Part shown: positions 10,969 through 21,159 of the stretch, in pieces | Layout: the number at the start of each line of letters is the position of its first letter | Position numbering within the stretch: position 1 is the stretch's first letter | Assembly: GCA_011799875.1 (NCBI GenBank) | Contig: CM022298.1 | Span: 196,592,076-196,656,075 of the forward strand | Source: Thinopyrum elongatum | Taxonomy: Eukaryota > Streptophyta > Magnoliopsida > Poales > Poaceae | DNA: 64,000 nt | Direction of reading: 5' to 3' | Notes under the pieces: model-generated | What the model was told of the DNA's origin: nothing | The model's input: only the letters and a program-made list of their open reading frames with translations | Databases searched by the model: none | Translations under genes and position numbers: made by a program

Positions 10969-12351
10969 TTAGCTCAACCAATCCTCGGCGTTGGAAACGC
11001 TTGCTTTGAACCATAAGTAAGCCTCTGGGAAGGGCCAGCTATTGTCAATATCAAGACCAACACAGGACTCATCATCCAGGCTGAAGCGGCCTATATGAAG
11101 ACACATATTGTCATAGCCAGGGTAGGGAACTATAGCAATGTCCGAGGTATAGATACATTTGCTTCTCATAAATGGTAGTAACATTGTGCCAACAGCAGCT
11201 GGATCGCCTTTCACCATCATTAGATAGTTTTGTCCAAGGAAGAGCGAGTTTTCTCCAAGACTATCAATACGGAACCAGGCAGAAGGTGCTGGCGCTAGCA
11301 CACTAGTATCCATCCTGAATACCCTGCAACAGATGTTGGAATAGGTCCGGGGAGTGCGTCCATGGGAGACAACACATGCTTCCTTAGTAACATCAGCAGT
11401 GCCCTGTATACATACAAGAAGAGGTGATCCATCGGAATAAGTTGCCAGGCGCCACTGAGTATGTAGGTCCTGCTCGTCCTCATGCTCGTGATCATCACCA
11501 TCGTCATCTCCCCCTTGGTTATAATTTTTTTCAAGTATAGGTGGTGGAATGTTCACAGGACCTTGGAAACACAAGAAGGTTAATTAGTACGGGGATACTA
11601 ACTCGCATGCACGTGGATGAAACAATTCTAATTACGGTGGAACACAGACGTACCGAAACAATAAGGATTCCATGCAAAAATAGTGCCACGAGTGGTGGCA
11701 ACAAACACAAGACGCTCGTATTGAATTGCATCACAGTACACATCCATGTACAGAAATTGATTTTTGAGCAATATCCATCGAGGCGTGGAAGTAAGGACGG
11801 CAACAAGCTTGTCGAAGATAGCAACAACATGATAGTTTGTGTAATCCCAAGAGCGGTTGGGAACTCGACAAATTGCTATCTTCTTTAGACGACAGTCACC
11901 ATGATCGTATTTGTACGTACGTAGATCATCTGTGTGCTCAACCTCAGGGCACTCTGAGATTTTTTGGAAGTGGAACCCGGTGACGAGTGTACACATTCAC
12001 AAGTTCCCACTCGCAGTTGTACCCAATATAAACAACCCAATCTCCATTTGCGCCTGCCCAGGCCTTACCCTTAAGTGATGGCATATTAACATCACACGTA
12101 TCATTATCAAGCGGTATCAACTTGCACAAGGCGAGGCTTTCGTCGTCCTCGTGCCAGCGAGTAGGGTCATGGCGAAGAAGATATGGGACATCAAACCACT
12201 CCTGAACCATTGGGTTCTTTGTAATGATGTTATTTGTTGAGTCGAGAATGGTCTTTAACAAACCTGCCATGCTAGCCGAGGTGATGACATCACACCGATC
12301 AATGAGTTCCTCCACCACGTCAATATTCAGATCGGGGCAAGAATAACGGGG
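10969..12351 (-). pseudogene. F-box-like DUF295 family protein, frameshifted
   Basis: A grass F-box/DUF295 gene on the minus strand. The N-terminal F-box-like part reads VVEELIDRCDVITSASMAGL (12259-12318). Then comes the DUF295 region with WAGANGDWVVYIG, LKKIAIC and FVATTRGTIFAWNP, an intron at 11653-11562 (donor TTTCG/GTACGT, acceptor TTCCAAG/GT, in phase), and the C-terminal exon 11561-10969 with SLGENSLFLGQNY, a DUF295 hallmark. A run of six T at 11960-11965 (plus strand) shifts the frame; one base fewer would keep it open. No ATG is visible between the first homologous codon and an upstream in-frame stop at 12352-12354. It is either a recent pseudogene or an otherwise intact gene with a homopolymer error and an unseen start. 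A diverged second copy lies at 49.8-51.5 kb. Confidence 0.8.
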
Positions 12352-12793
12352 TCATTTCTGGCCTGTTCCCTCCATGGAGAAGACGATCGAACAATGGCAG
12401 AAGGAAGGGTGAAGGCAAATGGAGGGAGGAAGAGCGCGCGACAGCAGTTCCAAATCGAGAGGGAAATGCGAAGAGGCGGTGGACGGTTCCCACGGTACAG
12501 GAAGAGGCGCCACGGCCTACATAGACGTCCGTTCAGAAATTGCACAAAAGGACTCGCCGTCGTCTCACTGACATGTTGGAACGGGACCACATGTCAACGA
12601 AACATGGTGTGTCATTTCTCATGCAAAATGCGATGTGGCCGCGTTGGCCCGAGGTGCCGCATTATTTCTCGACTTTATTTTTTTAATGGCATGCCGTTCA
12701 GTTTTGAAGAGCAACTAATTGGTACTGTATGCAGAGAAAATATAAACTACTCTACCACTACTCCACCTCTAGTACTAGTATCAAAAAAGATGC

Positions 12794-12800
12794 TATATAG
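12794..12800 (+). promoter_or_regulatory. possible TATA box
   Basis: TATATAG in the context TGCTATATAGGCTGG, about 80 bp before an ATG at 12880 and 245 bp before the exon-like frame at 13045. It supports a possible plus-strand transcript but nothing more. Confidence 0.3.
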
Positions 12801-13044
12801 GCTGGAGCTTCAGCGCTTGCTTGCTAAGGGCTGCCCACTTGCTTCTCACAATATCACCCTCTCTCCAAATCTAAAAAAGATGGTGGTGGCCCCTCTCTCT
12901 CCCTCCTCACCGGTGGTCACAGATCCGCCAGGATCCTGTCCGCCGGGGAAGAAAAGGACGTGCAGCATTGACGCACTCGTCGTCGGTGAGCGAGGTCACA
13001 CACTGACGACAAGACCGTCCTCTCAGACCTAGCGCCCGCGCGGG

Positions 13045-13127
13045 ATGGCCTCCGTCCCCAAGCTCACTGTCGTAGTGTGTGCGGAGGACAACGACCACGA
13101 GCAAAGCCACTTCCCGCCGACCCACAG
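13045..13127 (+). other. possible first exon of an unidentified transcript
   Basis: ATGGCCTCC in a GC-rich context starts a short frame (MASVPKLTVVV...) that ends at a good donor, CCCACAG/GTATGC at 13127/13128. With the TATA box at 12794 this looks like the 5' part of a gene. I found no convincing downstream exons in 13.2-16.8 kb, so it may be a relic or a non-coding transcript. Confidence 0.25.
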
Positions 13128-13279
13128 GTATGCTACCTCTTTTCGAACCATACCCTTGTTCTATTGCCCTATATGCCACGTCACTGCATGTGGATCTTTC
13201 TCCACTCCACCATCTCCCCAATTTGATATCCTTTGCTCTGTTGGTCATGCAGACAAAAGCCTTAATTTGCACTATTAAA

Positions 13280-16200
13280 GGAAACCCAACTTCATGCAGA
13301 CTAATCCATATCTGGGTTGAATAAGGAAAGGAAGGGAGAAAGTACTATCGAAGAGCCTAGGTATCGAACCCGCATCTAGGTTGAAAAGGGGAAAATCAGT
13401 AGCTAAGGAACTAGTCTCGTGTCTCTTGGTTGAAAAAGGGTGGCATGACAATGCAATAGAGAATGACCAGGTCGATCGGTTTGTTGTCCTCACATAGGAA
13501 AAAGGTGGCTAAAGAGAACAAAATTTTTACGTAATCCACATATGCTGCCTGGATATTTGTTGCTCTGGGCAACCATACCTCCCTCACCACTCTATGCGTC
13601 CGTGGAGGTATATCGTACTGGTGCGCCCACTGTTCAAATGGGCCTCCCATGCTCTTATTGCCACTTTTTTGCTGTTAGTATAACGCTACCAGTAAAGTCA
13701 AGCAATGCTACTGCTAAAGTGATGCCACATTTAACTAATGCCGCACTCAGTCTAATGCCACCAATAAATTTAAGCAATGCCATTTAATGTCACTAGATTA
13801 TTTCAGGGTTAGCTGTTGATTGTGGATGTATTAAAGATTTTTCAGCTAAGGCATTCTAATGCTATTGCACTGCCAGTATACCAACAATGAAACTTGTTAC
13901 TACCTTTAGATTTTTGCACTGTTAATGCTTATAGATTACATACCTCACTTTCATGAGATAAGTTAATTTTTCTTGTATAGTGTCACCAAAATGCCAAGGC
14001 GCTGATGTCATTTTATTTTGGTTAAACTGCACAAAAAATTATGAAGAGAAGAGGAAAGGTCAAGAGTGGGCACCTCCTCCTCCAGCTGTTTTCTTGATTT
14101 GTTTGATCAAGTTTTTATGTTTGATCGATTATCAAGATTGGGATAGCAAATTTTAGGTCCCCTTGAGTTCGAAATGATATTTACCATGAAGGTACATGGT
14201 TTGCAATTTTTTTATACTGTCATTAGTTAATAATGCAAGTTACCTTTAGACTTTTGTATTTGGTTTAATGCTGTTGCACAGCTAGTATACCAATGCTGAA
14301 ACGTGTTACCTTTACATTTTGTATAGTTAATGCTTATAGAAATCTTCCAGTGCTAGCTTATGGAAATCTGTTCAGTAAAACCATTGTACTGTACCCCGTA
14401 ATAAAAAAAACTACTCTACTGTTGCACTTGCCACTGGATTAGTGTATATTTTTACTATTCAAATGGTGTTGCATTTGCGTATGGACATATATAAGGTGTG
14501 GCAAGCTTTCCCAGATATGTGCTCAAGAAAACTACTGCCTATTTTTCTAAATACTAGACGTTTGGGTACTTTAAATTGAACTCTGAAAACGTCTTATATT
14601 AAGGAACAGAGTGTAGAGTTCACTCAAATTATTCCGGTAAAGCTAGTCACACCTTTGTTAAAATTAATGTTCATTATGTTATCGGAGGAGGTCTTCATGT
14701 TTGTCTCTAATGCCTGTCGATTACATACCTGACATCATGATGTAATGGTAAGTCATTTCTTTTTGTACAGTGTCACTCAATTGTCAAGGCGGTGATGGCA
14801 TTTTTTTATTTGAACTACACAAAATATGCTTAAAAGAAGAGGAAAGGTCAGGAATGGCTCAATCTTTCAGAAAATACTGTGTATGCCTTCCTGACATCAG
14901 CCACTGTTGCCTTATTTATTCCTTCAAACAGGTGGTTAGAAACAGTCTTGCTACCTTTTCCCATTAAGAAATTGGAATGCTTATATTTGTGAGTCTATGA
15001 TTCAACTAGTGCCACTTTTATAGTAATCACACATTCAATATCTGTGTAAACAGGGATGCTCGATTTTTAGTGGAACTGCACAAAAAGTCCAAATGGTTCA
15101 ACATTATGAGCATGTTTTCTTCCAAACCGTTATATCCAATTGGTGGCACTATGAGCTGTTCATTACGAAGGTACATGGTTTGCTACTATCTTGCTACTCT
15201 TTTTGTACTATCATTAGATAGTAATATTAGTGGTTTGCATGTGAATTTATTGGCAGGGTGGACCTACATTGGATGTGCAGGACATGATTCAATGATTGGA
15301 TGCTCAATTTTGGTTGTATCGATTTCACCTCTTCCATCACTGCGAACATGGATATCCTTGGCCTGATGAAGAATAGACGCTATATTTCTACTCTGTACCA
15401 GCAAATCAATTCAGTACGAAATTGTCCAGGGCAAAACATGACAGTATCAAATTGTCCAGTGCAAAACATGACAAATGCTAAGCGGGAACGACTAGTAGAG
15501 ACGTGTTTAAACAGAAAATACAAGGTGGGGTATATGTTTACTAGCTGCTTGATATTTGTGCAAACAGATGTCTGCCCGTTGCTATTTGGCAAACAAACAA
15601 AGTGACCTCAATTTTGGTGGAACTGCACAAGAGAATAGTATAGTCACATCATGAAGTGCCATTTGAAAATAGACACAGAAAGATTGGATAGTCACTTCAT
15701 GGACTGCACAAAAGTAGTACTATACTATTTATTGGCCAACACTAGGTGCTTCATTGCTTTGGTCAGATTATACAATGGGCATCATTTTGCCTAAGTTAAA
15801 GTTTGTATTCAGAAAATAGTCTCGCCGTTTGATCGAGAGAAAACCAAATCATATTGCAGTGGATGTTCCTCCATCATGTGTGGTTCATTCTCATGGTTCC
15901 AACTGTTGGTGAAACCACTTACGTTTGCAAGAGGAAATGTAGACTTCACAAACAAAGTTGTCTTTCACTCTGTACTGAATGTTGGCCCAGAGAAGCATCC
16001 ATGTTAGTAGCAAGAACAGATGTTTTTTCTAGATCTTTGCTTTTGGTGCTACATATTTGTATATGATCTGTGAATCATTGAGATGCATTAACATGTTGAA
16101 CTTATGTATGGATATCATACTTGTTGGTTGTGAGTTTGGGATACTAAAGTGAACATATTACAATGCCAGGCCTGTGAGTCTCATGTGAACATTTCGAACA

Positions 16201-16800
16201 GATCGGCTCTTACTACTGTGCACAGCATGATCCTTATTTCTGTGTGCTCATTGTTTACATGTTACTGGTTGTTCCTTATTTCTGTTCGCTCAGTGTTTAC
16301 AAGTTACTGATCGATCACTAGCTAGCCTACTAATACACTCTTGGCAGTTTTAGTTGCGACACAAGATCCGAAGGTGGCAGTTTTTTGAATAAAAATGCCT
16401 ACCTCTAAAGAAACTAGCATGCTATTATGAAGAAAATGCCATGCGAATTTGAAGAAACTGCCAGCAAAAATGTTCGCAAATGCCTTATCTCCCAGCGAAC
16501 ATTCATCAGCTATTGCGATCCTACACCTACACTATCCGACTGACTCGATCCTATGCGAATAACCAGCGGATCACGCACGTACCTCATCTGGATGAATCGA
16601 GCACACTCGTTTGACCGTCGTGTCGATGTGCGACTCAGCACGGACGGGACGCACCACTGACGGGACGGGACGACACAGTCATAATTTCAGTTTTTCTACT
16701 TTTCCACGGCAAGATGGCGCGCTAAGCCATGCTTGCTTATGCATTGAATTCCAATGATCGCGATGACCGTCGCGTTTCCCGTGACACACTAGTTCACCTA
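13280..16800. repeat. degenerate internally repeated AT-rich DNA
   Basis: No gene is seen. Several phrases recur in direct order: ACTGCACAAAA (near 14025, 15075, 15624 and a variant at 14815), AGAAGAGGAAAGGTCA (14045 and 14836), GAAGGTACATGGTTTGC (14188 and 15169) and TAATGCTTATAGA (13925 and 14328). This indicates old, diverged tandem duplication with units of several hundred bases. Whether it is a decayed transposon or a duplicated intronic region is open. Confidence 0.45.
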
Positions 16801-16809
16801 CCTTCCGCC

Positions 16810-16816
16810 TATAATT
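16810..16816 (+). promoter_or_regulatory. possible TATA box for the gene at 16928
   Basis: TATAATT in CCGCCTATAATTACTGG, about 118 bp upstream of the ATG at 16928. Confidence 0.4.
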
Positions 16817-16927
16817 ACTGGTTCCCGACGTTCTCCGGTGGCACCATCACCCAACTCGCTCTATCCTCATAAGCCCCCATCGGCCCGACGTCGCTCACCA
16901 CTTGCCCTCGTTCTCTCCACATTCGTC

Positions 16928-17413
16928 ATGCCCCCGCCCGTCCGCAATAGACGACGCCGGAGGCGGTCACCGCTGGAACTAGTGTTCGGTTTTCACCGAA
17001 AGGCAGACAGGTGGGGGGAGGAGGCATTCTATCGGTCTTTAGATGGCAATGCGGAGTATGAGGACTTGTTGGAGTGCGACCGCCTGGCGGAGGAGCAGCG
17101 TATCGCCGATTTGTGCCGCCAGCGGGGCATGGAGCAGCAGCGCACCGACGCTCTGAGTCGCGAGCAGAGTGCCCACAACTGGGCCGACTACTTGGAGGTC
17201 GGCGCCCGGCAAATAGCCCTGGAGGCTGTCGGCCACGCACGCATTCGCGACGCCGAATTTTACTACCAGCTCGTCAAGTGGGTTTCTCGCTTAGAAGCCG
17301 AAGCTTTGGTGGACCATGCTGGCATGGAAAGGGCCAATGCGCATGAGCAACGTGCCCTATCGCACCTCTGGCAAGTCCGAGGCAAGGAGGAGGACGTCGG
17401 TGCCGGTGTGTAG
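16928..17413 (+). CDS. hypothetical arginine-rich, coiled-coil-like protein, about 161 residues
   Basis: An uninterrupted GC-rich frame. The first ATG is at 16928; the frame stays open about 30 codons further upstream but without an ATG. The start MPPPVRNRRRRRRSP is strongly basic and could act as a nuclear localisation signal. The rest is charged and helical, rich in Glu, Arg, Ala and Gln (LAEEQRIADLCRQRGMEQQR), with no signal peptide or membrane segment. I do not recognise a domain. GC content is far above the flanks, which supports a real coding sequence, but a fragment of a transposon protein is also possible. Confidence 0.5.
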   Translation: MPPPVRNRRRRRRSPLELVFGFHRKADRWGEEAFYRSLDGNAEYEDLLECDRLAEEQRIADLCRQRGMEQQRTDALSREQSAHNWADYLEVGARQIALEAVGHARIRDAEFYYQLVKWVSRLEAEALVDHAGMERANAHEQRALSHLWQVRGKEEDVGAGV

Positions 17414-18536
17414 CATGTACCGCAGATGGCGGCCGGTATCGTCTAGTTAGCTAAGAGTAAGTTAGTACTTGTACACTAGTAGAGTATTAGTGGGAGTAGA
17501 TAGTTAACTTGGCTATGATGGTTGTCAACGTGGAAGTTCAGTACTCTATATCTAGATCATACCTGTTACTTTGCTCTGAATGTTGAACCTTTTGTTTGAA
17601 CGTATGGAATGGGCTGTTATTTTTTTAAATGGGTTGTATTTATCCGGCACGGGTTTAGAGGCTGACTTGTGGGCCTACTAGGTTGACGCGTACACAATCA
17701 AGAGATGATTGTACATGGAGAGGATGATAGCAAGGACCCACCAAGGTCATGGCAGTACGCAAGCAAGTACCTCCTTATTTCAAGCAAAAAAAATGGTTCC
17801 TCCTAACGGATTTCTGACATCTGGGTCCCATGCCATTGTCAACGTAGTCAATAAACGAGAGAATTGCACAACGAGCGGCTGACACCAGGGACCCAGCAGC
17901 TCGCCCAGTTCTTTTTGTTTTTGAGACAGAAGCAGGGTGTCAACTGGGCTGTGCGGGGCACTCTAGCCTGTCTAGCCAGCCTTTTATTTTATGTTTACCA
18001 CAAGACCAGCCCAGTAGTTTTTTTTCTTCTGAAAATGGCTAGCCCAGTTTTTTTGTTCTTTTGCAGAATACCCAACCGAGGCCTACTTGCTTTTGTCAGC
18101 CCTGCTGGGCTGCAAATCTTTCAAGACGAGGAGAGTTTCATTCGGCTTGCCCAGAAAATGGGCTATCAGTAATGAGAAATGGGATGTACATTTTTAAAAC
18201 ACATCAAACCGGCAATTAGTTTCAAATTTCATTTTTTTCATTTCGAGATTTGAAATTCCATTGATTTTTATGCGTGGACAATTATTTGGATTTTATATTG
18301 ATATAAATTTATTTTTCAAATTAGTTTGAATGTGACTCAAAATTTTGGGATTAAAAACAGTTCGGACCGCACCGAAATATGCAAAATTTCGTAGAATTTT
18401 TTAACCGTGGCCACAATATGGGCTGTAATGCTAACAAAAAGAATATGGGCTCCAAAAAAATCCTTAAGAATTAGCAAATGGGCTGTAAATTATTAGAAAT
18501 AATGGCAGATGGGCTGTATGTTGTTTTCCACAGATT
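17414..18536. repeat. repeat-rich spacer
   Basis: Contains a first, partial copy (about 17658-17790) of the unit that is fully duplicated at 18.54-19.63 kb, marked by GAGGCTGACTTGTGGGCC and GGTTGACGCGTA. The AT-rich part at 18.18-18.5 kb has repeated ATGGGCTGTA phrases. No gene is seen. Confidence 0.45.
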
Positions 18537-18539
18537 TGA

Positions 18540-19085
18540 GGCTGACTTGTGCGCCTACTATAGGTTGACGCGTATGCTTTCCTAAAAAAAGGTTGACGCG
18601 CACGCAAGGCCGTGTCAACTTAGGCAACACACGAGAGAAGTGACTGTTGGATGTCCATCCAACGGCCGTCGTGCTTCTTCAATCTTTGCTCTTCCTGCTC
18701 CAGCCGCTCAAACCAGCGCCGGTGGGACTGCATGCTCCCTTCTTTTGTGGCCATCTTTGCTGCCGCGTAGGCCTCACCGGCCCACCCTACTCCCCCGCTG
18801 GCCAGGCCATCCCTCTACCCACCCACACCTCCTGTTATTTTCCAACGATGGCAGCCTCACCCCTCAACCGACCAGTCAGCCCTCGTACTCCCCTCAGCGT
18901 GGGCATCCACTGTTGTGGCTTCACCAGCTCCGGGTCATTCCCTTCCTAGGCCTCGCCGTCGTCCACCGCGTTGGTGCTCTCGGCGCGGCATGGTCAACAT
19001 GGTCAACAAATGATAGCCATCGGAAGAGGGATGTAAGTGGAGAGGCTGATAGTAGGGACCCACACATGCAAGTGCCTCCTTATTA
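18540..19085 (+). repeat. 545-bp tandem duplication, unit 1
   Basis: Aligns end to end with 19086-19630: GCTGACTTGTG...GACGCGTA at the start, CCAGCCGC(T/C)CAAACCAGCG in the middle, then CTCGTACTCCCCTC and GGTGCTCTC, ending at TGCCTCCTTATTA. Short open frames inside differ between the units, so coding function is unlikely. Confidence 0.7.
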
Positions 19086-19630
19086 CGCTGACTTGTGGGC
19101 CTACTAAGCTGACGCGTACGCACAGCTTTGTCAACTTAGACAACAAATGATTGTAGCAGCTAGACCGTTGGATGTTAATCCAACAGCCGTGCTGCTTATT
19201 CAACCTCTGATCTTCTTGGTCCAGCCGCCCAAACCAGCGCCGGCGGGACTGCCTGCTCCTGCCTCCTATGGCCGGCAGTGCTGCCGCGCAGGCCTCACCA
19301 CCCCACCCTAATCCCACTGCCGGCCAGGCTTTCCCTCTACTCACCCACACCCTGTGTTATTCTCCGGCGATGGCAGCCTCACACTGCAGCGGAACCAGTG
19401 AACCCTCGTACTCCCCTCCGCGTGGGCATCAACTGCCTCGTCTTCCTCGGCTCCGCATCGTTCCCTTACCAGGCCTCACCATCGTCCACCGCCTTGGTGC
19501 TCTCCGCGCGGCGTGGTCAATGTTGTCAATGAACGACAGCCATCGGAAGACAACTGTACACGGTGAGGCTGACAGCTGGACCCACCAGCTACATCTTCGC
19601 ACGCAAGGAAATGCCTCCTTATTACGCGCA
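19086..19630 (+). repeat. 545-bp tandem duplication, unit 2
   Basis: Second direct copy of the unit. The retroelement insertion at 19,662 lies just after its end. The sequence continues beyond the insertion at 31,619 with another TCTTCGCACGCAAGG and GTGCCTCCTTATC block. Confidence 0.7.
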
Positions 19631-19661
19631 AAAAAATATTCCTCCCCCTGGCAGCTGGGAC

Positions 19662-21145
19662 TAATAACCCACAAGTATAGGGGATCGTTTGTAGCCTTCT
19701 TCGATAAATAAGAGTGTCGAACCCAACGAGGAGCTAAAGGTAGAACAAATATTCCCTCAAGTTCTATCGACCACCGATCCAACTCTATGCACGCTTGATG
19801 TTTGCTTTACCTAAAACAAGTATGAAACTATTTTGCAAGAATAAAACTATGAATACTTTGCGAGAATAAAACTATGAATAAATATCAAGGTAATAAAAGT
19901 GGATAGCTTTTGTCAACAAGAAAGTCATTTGTCCCTAGGCAATCGATAACAAGTACCGGTAATCATTCTTGTAATATTATATGAGGGAGAGGCATGAGCT
20001 AACATACTTTCTCTACTTTGATCATATGCACTTATGATTGGACCCCTAGCAAGCATCCGTAACTACTAAAGATCATTAAGATCATGAAACCCAACCATAG
20101 CATTAAGTATCAAGTCCTCTTTATCCCATACGCAACAACCCACTTACTCGGGTTTAAGCTTCTGTCACTCTCGCAACCCACCATAAGCGAATCATGAACA
20201 TATTGCAACACTCTACAACGGGGGCCCCTCCGTTTGCGCGACACGGAGGGCACCGTAGGACAGCACCATAAATAAAATATACAATCATACCAACCAATAT
20301 CACGATTAACCCACAGGACAAAACAGATCTACTCAAACATCATAGGATAACCAAATATCATTGGGAAATAATATATGGAGTTGAGCAACATGTTTAAGTA
20401 TAGATTACAGTGGGGAGAAGAGATGTTACACCACTGCATAGACGGGGAGAAAGTTGGTGTTGACGGTAGCAAGATTGTTGATGTCGATCGCCGTAACGAT
20501 CCTTGCCCCGGCGACACTCCGGCGCCACCGGGAGAGAGGATGAGAGAGCCCCCCTCCTTCTTCTTCTTCCTTGGCCTCCCCCCTAGATGGGAGGAGAGTT
20601 CCCCCTCTGGTCCATGGCCTCCATGGCGGCGGAGGGTCAGGAGCCCCTCCGAGATTGGATCTCCCTCTTTGTTCTCTTATGTTTCGGGTTCCCCAGATCT
20701 GGCCCTTCACCGTTTCTTAAATTCCCGGAGATCCGTAACTCCGATTGCGCTGAAATTTTTACATGATTTTTTTCCATAAATTATCTTTCTTGCGCCAGAA
20801 GAAGGGCCCCAACCGATGTTCGAGGAGGGCACAAGATACCTGGGCGCGCCAGGGGGTGCCTGGCGCCCCCTGGTGGGTTGTTGTCATTGTGGGCCCCCGT
20901 TTGCTTTGATTCCACCTCCCAAAAATAATAAATATTCTAAAATAATTCTCCGTAAATTTTTATCGCATTTGGACTTCGTTTGATATGGATTTTAAACAAA
21001 AAACATGCAATAAACAGGAACTGGCACTGGACACTAGATCAATAGGTTAGTCCAATAAATCATATAAAAAGTTGCCAAAATATGTGAAAGTTGTATAATA
21101 TTGGCATGAAACAATCAAAATTATAGATGCGACGGAGACGTATCA
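19662..21145 (-). repeat. LTR 1 (left)
   Basis: 1484 bp. The plus-strand start is TAATAACCCACAAG where the other two copies have TGATAACCCACAAG, so the terminal dinucleotide has mutated. It ends GACGGAGACGTATCA at 21145. Confidence 0.9.
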
Positions 21146-21159
21146 GCATCCCCAAGCTT
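21146..21159 (-). other. polypurine tract of unit 1
   Basis: Minus-strand AAGCTTGGGGATGC directly abuts LTR 1. This is where plus-strand DNA synthesis would be primed. Confidence 0.7.

Noticed and set aside
12394..13032. 212-codon frame on the plus strand
   Set aside because: Overlaps the 5' flank of the minus-strand DUF295 gene, has uneven composition and no domain; treated as a chance frame.
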